A stretch of 64,000 bases of DNA. Origin: Pseudoduganella plicata. GTDB lineage: Bacteria; Pseudomonadota; Gammaproteobacteria; Burkholderiales; Burkholderiaceae_D. Both the position numbers and the translations under genes were made by a program. The notes below the pieces were generated by a model. It did not search any database. It was not told the DNA's origin and was given only the letters and a program-made list of their open reading frames with translations. How positions within the stretch are numbered: the first letter of the stretch is position 1; the number at the start of each line of letters is the position of its first letter. Shown here in pieces: positions 47,530 to 57,731 of the stretch. The stretch covers positions 1,922,001-1,986,000 of the forward strand of contig NZ_CP038026.1 of assembly GCF_004421005.1 (NCBI RefSeq), written 5' to 3'.

Positions 47530-47891
47530 TGTTTTACCTCGCTGCCGGCGCTCTTCACTTCGGCGATCTTGATCATCCGGTTCATCAGCGTGGCCGACTC
47601 CGGCCATTTGGCCTTTTCCTTGCCAAAGAACGCGATGGCGTCCCGGTTTTTCCCCTGCTGCAGCAGCAGGTAGCCATATTCCGCGTACAGCCCTGGCGGC
47701 ACGACACGGCTGGCCTTCTCGGCATTGACGATGCTGGCGTCCAGCGCTGCGGCCAGGACGTTCATCTCCGCCGGCGTCTTGTAATACTGGTACAGCGACT
47801 GTTCATACGTGCCCCAGTCGTATTTCGACTGCGGGGCGGTGGCGCAGGCCGTCAGCATCAGTGCCGCGGCCGCGATGGCGATACGTTTCAT
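47526..47891 (-). CDS. DUF4810 lipoprotein
   Basis: A 121-residue lipoprotein, lipobox ALMLTACATAP (Cys about 16). KYDWGTYEQSLYQYYK is the DUF4810 signature, with a TPR-like helical pair after it (GLYAEYGYLLLQQGKNRDAIAFFGKE in two parts). ATGA overlaps at both ends couple it to its neighbours. Usual partner of DUF799 and CsgG-type genes. Confidence 0.85.
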   Translation of the reverse strand: MKRIAIAAAALMLTACATAPQSKYDWGTYEQSLYQYYKTPAEMNVLAAALDASIVNAEKASRVVPPGLYAEYGYLLLQQGKNRDAIAFFGKEKAKWPESATLMNRMIKIAEVKSAGSEVKQ

Positions 47892-48217
47892 TGTTTTTGC
47901 TCCGACTGGACGGTCACGGTACTGGTTTCGCCGGCGCTGGCGAAGATCTGCTGCGCCAGCAGCACGGTCTGGCCCTGCTTCACTTCGACGCGGTGGACGC
48001 CTTCTTCGATCAGCAGCTTCTGCGCCACGCCGTTGTACTTGCCTGCGTCGCCGATCAGGATGCCGTCGAGGTAGAGCGCCGCACCGGCCGGAGCGCCCTG
48101 CACCGCCAGCGCGGGCCGCGCGGCGCCCGTGCGCACTTCGGTCGTCGGCAGCGCGCAGGCCGATACCAGCGCCGCCAGCGCGGCCGCCATCAGTGTATTC
48201 TTCAGAATAATCGTCAT
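47888..48217 (-). CDS. PEGA-like small lipoprotein
   Basis: A 109-residue lipoprotein, lipobox LVSACALP (Cys about 21). The mature part looks like a PEGA-type beta-fold: GAPAGAALYLDGILIGDAGKY and LLIEEGVHRVEVKQG. Sits between CsgG and DUF4810 genes, one nucleotide after the CsgG stop. Confidence 0.72.
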   Translation of the reverse strand: MTIILKNTLMAAALAALVSACALPTTEVRTGAARPALAVQGAPAGAALYLDGILIGDAGKYNGVAQKLLIEEGVHRVEVKQGQTVLLAQQIFASAGETSTVTVQSEQKQ

Positions 48218-48218
48218 A

Positions 48219-49184
48219 TCAGTTCTTCGCTTCCGTGATGAAGTAGCCCGTGCTGTTTTTCGGCAGCGTGCCCGAAACCACTTCGGCCACCGCGCCCTCG
48301 TCGCTTTCGGCTTCGCCGAACAGGCTGACCACCTTGACGGAAGCGACGGTCGTACCCGGCAGCGTGATCTCGAAGCCCGTCTGCGCGCTCTTGACCTTCT
48401 CGCCCTCGCGCATCACGGCAAACGTGTCGCCGACCTTGACGCCCTGGCGCGCGCCGCCCGACATGTACACGGTGCGGCCATCGCTTTTGAGGATGTCCGT
48501 GCGCCAGCGGCGCTCTTCCAGCTTGTTGATCAGGGCCGTCTGCACGTCCGAGATCGCGGCCGCGATGGCGCGGTCGTTCAGCGTGGCGTCGTAGTCGGCC
48601 TTGCTGCCGTAGCCGGCGATCTCGCCCGACTCGGTATTGGCTTCGCCCGTGCCCGTCGCCGTAAAGAACACGTGGCCCGTGCGCGCATCCGCCAGGCGCA
48701 CTTCCACCTTCGCGCGTGCCGTCTGAATCTTCGTCGAGCTGAGGAAGCCCGCCTTGCCCGTCGTGCTGCGGCCGAACTCCGTGACGGAGCCCAGGATCAG
48801 CGTGTCGACGCCGATCAGCCCCGCGGCCGGCGCGCCGTTGATGCGCTGCTCGTCCTTGATCTTGTTCAGGTCCTGGCGCTCGAAGACCAGGAACCTGTTC
48901 GAGCCGACCAGTTTCGTGGCCAGCATGTCGGAAGCCTGCTTGCCCAACGGATCGCTGCTGGCGTCCGTCAGGAACGTGCGGCCGTAGCGGGTCTCGTTGG
49001 TAAAGCGGCCGATGGCAACCTTGCGCTTGAAGATTTTCTGCTGCGGCAGCGCGGCCGCTTTCTGGGCTTCGGCCTGCTGCACGCGCGAGACCGGGGCCTC
49101 GACGGCTGCCGGCGGCGTGCTGGTCGTGGCGCACGCACTCAGCAACAGCAGCGAGCCCGCTGCCATGAACGACTTCGTATTCAC
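48219..49184 (-). CDS. CsgG/HfaB family outer-membrane lipoprotein
   Basis: A 321-residue lipoprotein, lipobox LLLLSACATTS (Cys about 18). CsgG-core segments: KRKVAIGRFTNETRYG (about 53-68), DMLATKLVGSNRFLVFERQD, GVDTLILGSVTEFGR, and AKVEVRLADARTGHVF. Family members form nonameric secretion channels (curli CsgG) or anchor holdfast (HfaB). Here a C-terminal domain of about 85 residues (GARQGVKVGDTFAVMREGE) extends beyond the CsgG core. First gene of the operon. Confidence 0.88.
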   Translation of the reverse strand: MNTKSFMAAGSLLLLSACATTSTPPAAVEAPVSRVQQAEAQKAAALPQQKIFKRKVAIGRFTNETRYGRTFLTDASSDPLGKQASDMLATKLVGSNRFLVFERQDLNKIKDEQRINGAPAAGLIGVDTLILGSVTEFGRSTTGKAGFLSSTKIQTARAKVEVRLADARTGHVFFTATGTGEANTESGEIAGYGSKADYDATLNDRAIAAAISDVQTALINKLEERRWRTDILKSDGRTVYMSGGARQGVKVGDTFAVMREGEKVKSAQTGFEITLPGTTVASVKVVSLFGEAESDEGAVAEVVSGTLPKNSTGYFITEAKN

Positions 49185-49214
49185 TTCAACCTCATCATTT
49201 ATCGTTAAGTCGTC

Positions 49215-49245
49215 ATCATATAATTTCCACGTGGAAATTTCACAA
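49215..49245 (-). promoter_or_regulatory. Promoter of the CsgG operon with an 18-bp palindrome
   Basis: Perfect palindrome AATTTCCACGTGGAAATT (49222-49239), 38-55 nt upstream of the CsgG start. On the minus strand TTGTGA (49240-49245) and TATGAT (49215-49220) flank it, so the palindrome fills the spacer (19 nt) and would act as a repressor or activator site. The whole gap 49185-49419 is shared with the divergent kinase operon. Confidence 0.6.
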
Positions 49246-49419
49246 ATATATCTTTCACCGTTGTGACAATTCGGGAGAATGTTTCACTGTCGAAAGTGTT
49301 AAGAGGAAATTGCCATGTGTTTCCGGAAAAACAAGAAATTACCCTCGCGGACGCCGTTTTCCCCTATCATTCCAGAGTTAACATTTCTATTACAATTCCG
49401 GCCACGCCGCCGCTCGTGC

Positions 49420-50850
49420 ATGTCCCTCAAGCTATCGTTCCGCCAGCTGCTGCTGGGTGCCTTCCTGTTGATCGCCGCGCTGCTCAGCGCCACCTCCGTG
49501 CAGGCGCTGCTGACGCTCGAACGGCTGGCCGCGCAAAGCCGCGAGACGAGCCGCGATGCACTGATGCTGACGGCCAGCGCGCAGCAGCTCGCCGAGCGCA
49601 GCGTGGCGATGGAGCGCAGCGCACGCCAGTTTCTCGTGTTGGACGACCGGGTGTTCCGCGAGCGCTTCGCCGAGGCGTGGCGCGATGCGCTCGCGGCCCT
49701 GGACGTCATCGCCACGGCCCTGCCGGGCGCGGAACCGACGGCCTTTGCCGACTGGCGCCGCAACGGCCAGGCGGCATGGGAAGCGCTCGACATGCCGCGC
49801 GAGCGCCGCAACGCGCGCCAGTTGCGCCTCGATGCGGCGCTGGCGCAACTGCCCGCCATCAACGAGGAGCTGGCCGAACGGGTGAAGGATGAAGTCGACC
49901 GCCGCAACGGCGCCATCCTGACGGAGCTCGAAGAGCGCCGTACGATCCTGAAGGGCCAGGCCGCCGCATCGATCGGCCTGGCGGCCGTGCTGGCGCTGGG
50001 CTTCGGCATCTGGCTGGCGCGCCCCCTGCGCCAGATCGAGAACGCCATCGCGCGCCTGGGCGGCAACCGTTACGACATGCCCATCGCCGTCTACGGCCCG
50101 GCCGACCTGCGCCGGCTGGGGCGGCACCTGGACTGGCTGCGCCAGCGCCTGGGCCATCTGGAGGCGGACAAGTCGCGCTTCCTGCGCCACATCTCGCACG
50201 AACTGAAAACGCCGCTGGCCGCCCTGGTCGAAGGCGTGGCGCTGCTGGAAGACGAAGTGGCTGGCCCGCTGGCGCCGAACCAGCGCGAGATCGCCGGCAT
50301 CCTGCGCCAGAATACCGTGTCCCTGCAGACCCAGATCGAGGATCTGCTGCGCTACAATGCCGCCAGTTTCGATGCCCAGACGCTGCGGCGCGAGCCGACC
50401 GACGTGCACGAGCTGCTGGCACGCGTCATCGACAGCCAGCGCCTGCAATGGCAGGCCCGCGCGCTGACCGTCACCACGGCCGGCACGCCCCCGCCGATCG
50501 CCGTCGACGTCGACAAGCTCGGTGTCGTCATCAGCAACCTGCTGTCGAACGCCGTGCGGTTCAGCCCTGCCGGGGGCACGATCCGTTTCGAACTGAACGT
50601 AACGCCGGCGGGGCGCGGCAGGCAGCTGCAGATCGACTGCATCGACGCCGGCCCTGGCGTGGCCCCACAGGACGCGGACCGTGTCTTCGAGCCCTTCTAC
50701 CAGGGCGAACGCCAGCCGCCCGGCGCCCGCCGCGGCAACGGTATCGGCCTGTCGATCGTACGCGAATACGTGAGCGTACATGGCGGCACCCTGCAACTCA
50801 TGCCCTCCTCCGCGGGGGCCCACTTCCGTATCGAACTGCCCTATGACTAA
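49420..50850 (+). CDS. glrK: Sensor histidine kinase (GlrK/QseE-like)
   Basis: A 476-residue membrane kinase: TM1 (LLLGAFLLIAALLSATSVQAL), a periplasmic helical domain (about 30-190), TM2 (AAASIGLAAVLALGFGIWLA), HAMP, HisKA with phospho-acceptor in RFLRHISHELKTPLAALVEG (His about 262), and HATPase (N-box LLSNAVRFSPAGG, GNGIGLSIVREYV). The order kinase-lipoprotein-sigma54 regulator matches the enterobacterial glrK-qseG-glrR set. It presumably phosphorylates the GlrR-like protein in the same operon. The ribosome site is weak; the start gives the expected N-terminus. Confidence 0.88.
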   Translation: MSLKLSFRQLLLGAFLLIAALLSATSVQALLTLERLAAQSRETSRDALMLTASAQQLAERSVAMERSARQFLVLDDRVFRERFAEAWRDALAALDVIATALPGAEPTAFADWRRNGQAAWEALDMPRERRNARQLRLDAALAQLPAINEELAERVKDEVDRRNGAILTELEERRTILKGQAAASIGLAAVLALGFGIWLARPLRQIENAIARLGGNRYDMPIAVYGPADLRRLGRHLDWLRQRLGHLEADKSRFLRHISHELKTPLAALVEGVALLEDEVAGPLAPNQREIAGILRQNTVSLQTQIEDLLRYNAASFDAQTLRREPTDVHELLARVIDSQRLQWQARALTVTTAGTPPPIAVDVDKLGVVISNLLSNAVRFSPAGGTIRFELNVTPAGRGRQLQIDCIDAGPGVAPQDADRVFEPFYQGERQPPGARRGNGIGLSIVREYVSVHGGTLQLMPSSAGAHFRIELPYD

Positions 50851-51429
50851 ACTATCTGCCAAACGCGGCGTCCCGTTGTACCTGGCGATCTGCCTGCCGC
50901 TGGCGCTGCTGCTGGAAGGCTGCGCCCAGAAGCCCGTCGCCACGCTGCACTACCCGCTGACGCCGCGCGTTGCGCCGCTTCCTGTCGCCGTGGCGCCCGT
51001 CGTCCCGCGCGACGAAGTGGCCCCGCTGCTGGCCTATCACCAGTCGCTGCACCGCATGACGCAGGGTGAGCTGCTGAAGGAACTGTCGAGCATCATGCTG
51101 CAGCAGCGCACGCCCAAGATCGCGCTGCAGACGGGCCTGATCCTGATGCTGACACGCGGCGGCGGCGACCTGGCGCGGGCCCAGGCCAACTTCGACAGCG
51201 TGGTCGGCTCCACCGAGCCGGAAGCGGAAGGCCTGAAGCCGCTGGCGCAACTGCTGGCGAGCCACTGCGCCGAAGCACGCCGGCTGTCCGACGCGACCGA
51301 CCGGCTGGCACTGCAGCTGCGCGAGACGCAGCGCAAGTCCGACCAGCTGAACGAGACGCTGGAAGCGCTCAAGGCCATCGAACGTGGCCTGCCCGTGCGA
51401 CCCACCAGCGGCGCATCCGCGGGAGGGCG

Positions 51430-51433
<4 letters not shown>
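50843..51433 (+). CDS. QseG-like operon lipoprotein
   Basis: A 196-residue lipoprotein, lipobox LALLLEGCAQ (Cys about 27), helical mature part with a heptad-rich tail (RLALQLRETQRKSDQLNETL). Overlaps the kinase stop by 8 nt and the regulator start by 4 (ATGA). In enterobacteria the equivalent QseG modulates kinase activity at the outer membrane. Here the role is inferred from location. Confidence 0.75.
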
Positions 51434-52812
<1,379 letters not shown>

Positions 52813-52841
52813 TCTGTTATAAATCAGTTGGTTAGGCTTGT

Positions 52842-52886
52842 AGGGCCGGAAACTGTCGCTGTATCACGACAGATCCGGCCCTTTTT
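52842..52886 (+). terminator. glrR terminator whose stem holds GlrR-type site 1
   Basis: AGGGCCGG (52842-52849) pairs with CCGGCCCT (52875-52882), followed by T4. Inside, CTGTCG pairs with CGACAG. The inner part is TGTC-GCTGTATCAC-GACA (52854-52871), a perfect TGTC-N10-GACA site. The same palindrome thus serves as terminator stem in RNA and activator site in DNA. Confidence 0.75.
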
Positions 52887-52954
52887 CATTACTTGCCTGC
52901 AAGTTAATCTTGATGAATTTCTCATGTCATTGATTTCAAAGGATTTATTTGACC

Positions 52955-52970
52955 TGGCACGGCGCTTGCT
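52955..52970 (+). promoter_or_regulatory. Sigma-54 promoter of the BON-domain gene
   Basis: TGGCACGGCGCTTGCT matches the consensus TGGCACG-N4-TTGCW exactly at all fixed positions. It lies 54 nt before the ATG at 53024 and about 85 nt after GlrR-type site 1. Confidence 0.9.
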
Positions 52971-53023
52971 CATACCTCGTCAACGTCTCAAGGCGTTCCT
53001 TTAAATGAAACTGGAGATTAACC

Positions 53024-53341
53024 ATGACGAATTCGAAACTGATCGCTTCCCTGCTGATGGCCGCATCGATGAGCGTAGCTTCCGTAGCTTTCGCCGCCGA
53101 GCCACAACAGGACGCAGCCATGGCAGGTGCGGCAGCCGCTTCCGGCGACACCGCGCTGACCGCCAAAGTCAAGGCTGCGCTGGCTGACCAGAAACAGATT
53201 GGCGTGTCGAGCCAGCAAGGCGTCGTCGTCCTGAGCGGCACTGTCGCCAGCACCGACGAAGGCACCAAAGCCATCCAGGCCGCTTCCTCCGTCGAAGGCG
53301 TGAAGGAAGTCAAAAGCGAACTGACCGTCGCCAGCAAGTAA
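53024..53341 (+). CDS. BON-domain periplasmic protein (OsmY-like)
   Basis: A 105-residue exported protein: signal peptide (MTNSKLIASLLMAASMSVAS..., cleaved near AFA) and a single BON domain (about 42-103: LTAKVKAALADQK, GVVVLSGTVASTDEGTKAIQ, VEGVKEVKSELTV). BON proteins bind phospholipid and stabilise the envelope under stress. Controlled by a sigma-54 promoter with two GlrR-type sites, so it is the likely target of the adjacent glrK-glrR operon. Terminator at 53457-53493. Confidence 0.92.
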   Translation: MTNSKLIASLLMAASMSVASVAFAAEPQQDAAMAGAAAASGDTALTAKVKAALADQKQIGVSSQQGVVVLSGTVASTDEGTKAIQAASSVEGVKEVKSELTVASK

Positions 53342-53456
53342 GCTGACGCAACCAACCCCGGCAGTCCCGGGCAACCGGGGCTGCTGTAGTAGCACCAGCA
53401 GTACCCGCAGTACCGCAGTAGAAGTAGCATCTGAGAGTAGCAGTACCTCCCCTTCC

Positions 53457-53493
53457 CGCGGATGGCACGCAAGTGTCGTCCGCGCTTTTTTTT
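53457..53493 (+). terminator. Rho-independent terminator after the BON gene
   Basis: CGCGGATGGCAC / GTGTCGTCCGCG stem with GCAA loop, followed by CT8. The preceding 53360-53445 holds several GCAGTA-type short repeats and no gene. Confidence 0.85.
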
Positions 53494-53621
53494 GTGCGGT
53501 CCGGTTGATGCGGACCGTGGACCAGGCAATCCGCTGTCTGCGATGGCTTGCTGGCGTTGCCCAAGGGCCGGCACTTTTCAGGCATTCGCGCTGGCAGGGC
53601 GGTCCCCGGTGCTCCCGACAA

Positions 53622-54416
53622 TCAGAAAAACTCGTCCAGCAGCCGGTAGAACGCGGCGCGGCCGGCATCGAAGCCGATGGGTTCCGGCGCAAAGTAGCGC
53701 TGCAGGAACGGCGCGATCCACTGTTCGCCCAGCTCCTCTGCGATATCGCGCACGGCCAGCACCAGATCCTGGTGGCGGTCGCCCACGCCCAGGCGGCCGC
53801 AGTCGATGAACCCGGCGAACACGCCACCGGACGCCAGCACGTTCGGCAGGCAGGCGTCGCCGTGGGTGACGACGAGATCCTCGTCGCGCGGCTTGCGTGC
53901 CGCCAGCAGCGCGGCCAGCTCGCCGGCCGTCCGGCCGGCATTGTCGTCATCGAAATCGTCCTCGTCCACCAGGCCAGCCGCCAGCCGGGCGAGCGCGCGT
54001 TCGATGCGGCCCGAGGCGCGATGGTCGAACGGGCAGTCGCGCGGATCGAGCACGTGCAGGCGCCGCAGCGCGTCGGCCAGCACGGCCACAGACTGCTCCG
54101 GCGGCACGTCCGTCAGATTGGCGCCGGGCACGGCGCCCAGCAGCAGCCAGTGCAGTCCGTCCACCGTCGTCATGTCCAGCACCGGAGGGCACGGGATGCC
54201 TGCCGCCGCCACCCAGCGTAGCCGGGCGGCTTCGTCCGCCAGCTCGGCCAGCACGTCCGCCGGCTCGGTCTTGATGAAGAACCGCGGCGCCCCGCCAGCT
54301 GCGGATTCGAGGCGATACACGGCCGCTGCCGAACAGCCGCCCGACTGCGTCACGATCGTAAAACCTTGCAGCCGCTCGCGCCAGGGCCCAGGCAACATGT
54401 CGACAGAACTATCCAT
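53622..54416 (-). CDS. APH(3')-type phosphotransferase
   Basis: A 264-residue kinase of the aminoglycoside 3'-phosphotransferase family. ATP Lys in RFFIKTEP (about 46), catalytic loop [13 protein letters not shown] (His-Gly-Asp, Asn; about 185-197), Mg-binding Asp in [16 protein letters not shown], and a YRLLDEFF end, a hallmark of APH(3'). It may inactivate kanamycin-like drugs or act on another alcohol; resistance is not provable from sequence. The ATG at 54416 has GAGGGG upstream. Confidence 0.88.
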   Translation of the reverse strand: MDSSVDMLPGPWRERLQGFTIVTQSGGCSAAAVYRLESAAGGAPRFFIKTEPADVLAELADEAARLRWVAAAGIPCPPVLDMTTVDGLHWLLLGAVPGANLTDVPPEQSVAVLADALRRLHVLDPRDCPFDHRASGRIERALARLAAGLVDEDDFDDDNAGRTAGELAALLAARKPRDEDLVVTHGDACLPNVLASGGVFAGFIDCGRLGVGDRHQDLVLAVRDIAEELGEQWIAPFLQRYFAPEPIGFDAGRAAFYRLLDEFF

Positions 54417-54443
54417 GAGTCCCCTCGAAGTTGTACACCCCAC

Positions 54444-54471
54444 AAAAAAAAGGACGGCCACGGCCGCCCTT
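54444..54471 (-). terminator. Rho-independent terminator
   Basis: On the minus strand AAGGGCGGCC-GT-GGCCGTCCTT followed by a run of U (54444-54451 are A on plus). It ends the hom transcript. Confidence 0.8.
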
Positions 54472-54491
54472 CTCTCAACGCAACCAGCCAG

Positions 54492-55814
54492 TCAGCTGAG
54501 GTTTTCCAGCCTGATCTTCGTCACGCTGCCCAGCACCGTCGGCAGCCCTTCCATGCGGGCGATCGCGTCCAGCACCTTCTTTTCCTGCGTCTGGTGCGTC
54601 AGCATGATGATGTCGGCCTGGGTTTCGCCTTCGGCCGGTTCCTTCTGCATCATGGCGTCGATGGAGATCTCGCCGTCGGCCAGGATCCGGGTCAGGTCGG
54701 CCAGCACGCCCGGCTGGTCCGCCACGCGCATGCGCAGGTAGTAGCTGGTCGTGACTTCGGCCATCGGCAGGATGGCGATGTCGGCCAGTTCGTCCGGCTG
54801 GAACGCCAGGTGCGGCACGCGGTGTTCGGGGTCGGCCGTGGCCAGGCGGGTGATGTCGACCAGGTCGGCAATCACCGCCGATGCCGTCGGCTCAGCGCCC
54901 GCGCCCTTGCCGTAGTAGAGCGTGGCGCCAATGGCGTCGCCCTGCACCAGCACCGCGTTCATCGCCCCTTCCACGTTGGCGATCAGGCGCTTGGCCGGGA
55001 TCAGCGTGGGGTGCACGCGCAGTTCGATCCCTTCGATGCCGTTGACCTTCGCGCGCTTGGCGATGCCGAGGAGCTTGATGCGGTAGCCCAGCTGCTCGGC
55101 GTAGCGGATGTCGGCCGCTTCCAGCTTCGTGATGCCTTCCACGTGCGCCTTCGAGAACTGCATCGGGATGCCAAACGCGATGGCCGACATGATGGTCGCC
55201 TTGTGCGCCGCGTCGACCCCTTCGATGTCGAACGTCGGATCGGCTTCCGCGTAACCCAGCGCCTGCGCCTGTTTCAGCACGGTGTCGAAATCCAGCCCCT
55301 TTTCGCGCATCTCGGACAGGATGAAGTTCGTCGTGCCGTTGATGATCCCGGCCAGCCATTCGATGCGGTTGGCGGTCAGGCCTTCGCGCAGGGCCTTGAT
55401 GATGGGGATGCCACCGGCGACGGCCGCCTCGAACGCCACCATGACGCCCTTCTCCTGCGCCGCCTTGAAGATCTCGTTGCCATGCACGGCCAGCAGCGCC
55501 TTGTTCGCCGTGACGACATGCTTGCCGTTGGCGATGGCCTTGAGCACCAGTTCGCGTGCCAGGTCATAGCCGCCGATCAGTTCGACGACGATGTCGATCG
55601 ACGGATCGTTGACGATGTCGAACGGGTCGGCCACGACGGCTACCAGCCCGCCGGTGCGCTGTTTTGCGCGCTCGATATTGCGGGCCGAGACGGCCGCCAC
55701 TTCAATGCCGCGGCCAGCGCGGCGGCGGATTTCTTCCTGGTTGCGCTTGAGGACGTCGAAGGTGCCGCCGCCCACATTGCCAACGCCTAGCAAACCTACT
55801 CTTATCGATTTCAT
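54492..55814 (-). CDS. hom: Homoserine dehydrogenase
   Basis: A 440-residue enzyme reducing aspartate semialdehyde to homoserine (threonine/methionine branch). NAD(P)-binding VGLLGVGNVGGGTF (residues 6-19), substrate-domain NGTTNFILSEM (about 174) and ADPTFDIEGVDAAHKATIM, and a C-terminal ACT domain (about 355-440; YYLRMRVADQPGVLADLTRIL in parts) for threonine feedback. Start ATG 55814. Downstream of alaA by 46 nt on the same strand, so likely co-transcribed. Confidence 0.96.
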   Translation of the reverse strand: MKSIRVGLLGVGNVGGGTFDVLKRNQEEIRRRAGRGIEVAAVSARNIERAKQRTGGLVAVVADPFDIVNDPSIDIVVELIGGYDLARELVLKAIANGKHVVTANKALLAVHGNEIFKAAQEKGVMVAFEAAVAGGIPIIKALREGLTANRIEWLAGIINGTTNFILSEMREKGLDFDTVLKQAQALGYAEADPTFDIEGVDAAHKATIMSAIAFGIPMQFSKAHVEGITKLEAADIRYAEQLGYRIKLLGIAKRAKVNGIEGIELRVHPTLIPAKRLIANVEGAMNAVLVQGDAIGATLYYGKGAGAEPTASAVIADLVDITRLATADPEHRVPHLAFQPDELADIAILPMAEVTTSYYLRMRVADQPGVLADLTRILADGEISIDAMMQKEPAEGETQADIIMLTHQTQEKKVLDAIARMEGLPTVLGSVTKIRLENLS

Positions 55815-55860
55815 GTCTGTGCTTCTGATGCGGCGCCCGCTGGGGCGCCTGGTTGATCGG

Positions 55861-57090
55861 TCAGGCCTGGCCGTTACGGCGGCGGTAACCTTCCAGGAAG
55901 CGCGCAATGCGCCCGAAGGCTTCCGTCATGTCGTCCGCATTGGGCAGGAACACGACGCGGAAATGATCCGGCGCGATCCAGTTGAAGCCCGTGCCCTGGA
56001 CGATCAGGACCTTGGTTTCGGCCAGCAGGTCGTAGGCGAACTGCTGGTCATCCGCGATCGGGTAGATCTTCGGGTCGAGGCGGGGGAACATGTACAGTGC
56101 CGCCTTCGGTTTGACCACGCTGATGCCGGGGATCTCCGTCAACAGCCGGTAGGCGAGGTCGCGCTGCTTCAGCAGACGCCCGCCGGGGCCGACCAGGTCA
56201 TTGATGCTCTGGTAGCCGCCGAGCGCAGTCTGGATGGCAAACTGGCCCGGTGCATTGGCGCAAAGGCGCATCGATGCGAGCATGTTCAGGCCCTCGATGT
56301 AGTCCTTCGCGTGTCTCTTTTCGCCCGACAGCACCATCCAGCCGGCACGGTAGCCACAGGCGCGGTAGTTCTTCGACAGGCCGTTGAACGTGACGACCAG
56401 CAGGTCCTCGCACAGTGCCGCGATCGACGTGTGCCTGATACCGTCGTACAGCACCTTGTCGTAGATTTCGTCGGCGTAGATGATCAGGCCGTGCTCGCGC
56501 GCCAGCCCGATGATCTGCAGCAGCACGTCGTCGGGATACAGTGCGCCCGTCGGGTTGTTCGGGTTGATGACGACGATGGCCTTCGTCTGCGGCGTGATCT
56601 TGCGCCGCATGTCGTCGATGTCGGGATACCAGTCCTGCTGCTCGTCGCAGACGTAATGCACCGGGCGTCCGCCGGACAGGCTGACGGCCGCCGTCCACAG
56701 GGGATAATCCGGCGCCGGCACCAGCACTTCGTCGCCGTTGTTCAGCAACGCGTTCATCGCCATGACGATCAGCTCGGAGGCGCCGTTGCCCAGGTAGATA
56801 TCGTCGATCGTCACGCCGGCGATGTTCTTTTCCTGGGTATAGTGCATCACGGCCTTGCGTGGCGCGAACATGCCTTTGGAATCCGTATAACCGGCCGCGT
56901 TGGGCAGCTGGATCTTCATGTCCTGCACGATTTCGTCGGGCGGATCGAAGCCGAACACGGCAAGGTTGCCGATATTGAGCTTGGTAATCTTGTGGCCCTC
57001 TTCTTCCATCTGGCGCGCTTTCTCCGGCACCGGACCACGGATCTCATAGCAAACTTCGGCCAGCTTGTTCGATTTCTGAATCGGTCGCAA
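55861..57090 (-). CDS. alaA: Alanine aminotransferase AlaA (pyridoxal phosphate)
   Basis: A 409-residue class I/II aminotransferase, AlaA-like. N-terminus RPIQKSNKLAEVCYEIRGPV parallels E. coli AlaA (SPIEKSSKLENVCYDIRGPV). PLP-binding: VVINPNNPTGALYP (Asn), IYADEIYDK (Asp, Tyr) and FNGLSKNYRACGYR with the Schiff-base Lys. No ATG fits. A TTG at 57090 lies 7 nt after AAGGGA and gives the correct N-terminus, so this gene uses a TTG start. Makes alanine from pyruvate; also the step before hom in this transcript. Confidence 0.93.
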   Translation of the reverse strand: MRPIQKSNKLAEVCYEIRGPVPEKARQMEEEGHKITKLNIGNLAVFGFDPPDEIVQDMKIQLPNAAGYTDSKGMFAPRKAVMHYTQEKNIAGVTIDDIYLGNGASELIVMAMNALLNNGDEVLVPAPDYPLWTAAVSLSGGRPVHYVCDEQQDWYPDIDDMRRKITPQTKAIVVINPNNPTGALYPDDVLLQIIGLAREHGLIIYADEIYDKVLYDGIRHTSIAALCEDLLVVTFNGLSKNYRACGYRAGWMVLSGEKRHAKDYIEGLNMLASMRLCANAPGQFAIQTALGGYQSINDLVGPGGRLLKQRDLAYRLLTEIPGISVVKPKAALYMFPRLDPKIYPIADDQQFAYDLLAETKVLIVQGTGFNWIAPDHFRVVFLPNADDMTEAFGRIARFLEGYRRRNGQA

Positions 57091-57264
57091 AATCAATCCC
57101 TTATTTGTCGGGCGGCGGGTCGCTGCCACCCGTTTGCTGCAATGCGTAAATACCCATTCTGCCGAAACCGCCCCATTTAAGCAACCTCCAGCCCCGCCCG
57201 AGCCGGAAAACGGGGTGACAAGCGTTACAATAGGGCCTGTTTGGGACCAGATACGAGTCTTTTC

Positions 57265-57651
57265 ATGAAGCTTCATGCCAGCAACACAAAGCAGTACCAG
57301 ACCGTGACGGGTTATTTCCCCGGCGGCGTCGAGATCAACGCCCAGCCCTACGACTACAGCTTGCTGATGCTGCCCGAGACCGAGCCGCGCCCCTGGCCGG
57401 TGGCGTCGTTCGAGCAGCTGACGGTCGAGCATTTCGAGCAGCTGCTGGCCGAGCAGCCGGACGTCGTCATCCTGGGCACGGGCGAGCGCCAGCGTTTTGT
57501 ACACCCGCGCATTTCCGCACCGCTGACGTCGCGCCAGATCGGTGTCGAGTGCATGGACACGAATGCCGCCTGCCGCACGTACAACATCTTGATGGGCGAA
57601 GGGCGCAAGGCGCTGCTGGCCCTGATCATTGAAAACAAACCTGAAAAATAA
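57265..57651 (+). CDS. Mth938-like domain protein
   Basis: A 128-residue Mth938/NDUFAF3-type protein: TGYFPGGVEINAQPYDYSLLM, then PDVVILGTGERQRFVHP, GVECMDTNAACRTYNILMGEGR (in two parts). Members are thought to help assemble respiratory complexes in bacteria and mitochondria. Start ATG at 57265. Divergent from alaA. Confidence 0.88.
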   Translation: MKLHASNTKQYQTVTGYFPGGVEINAQPYDYSLLMLPETEPRPWPVASFEQLTVEHFEQLLAEQPDVVILGTGERQRFVHPRISAPLTSRQIGVECMDTNAACRTYNILMGEGRKALLALIIENKPEK

Positions 57652-57731
57652 CGGAACCCCTTGAAACGCGACTTCCCGGATGCAATATCGGGAAGATGTT
57701 TCGACACGTTCGCACTTGATGGAGAACCGCA

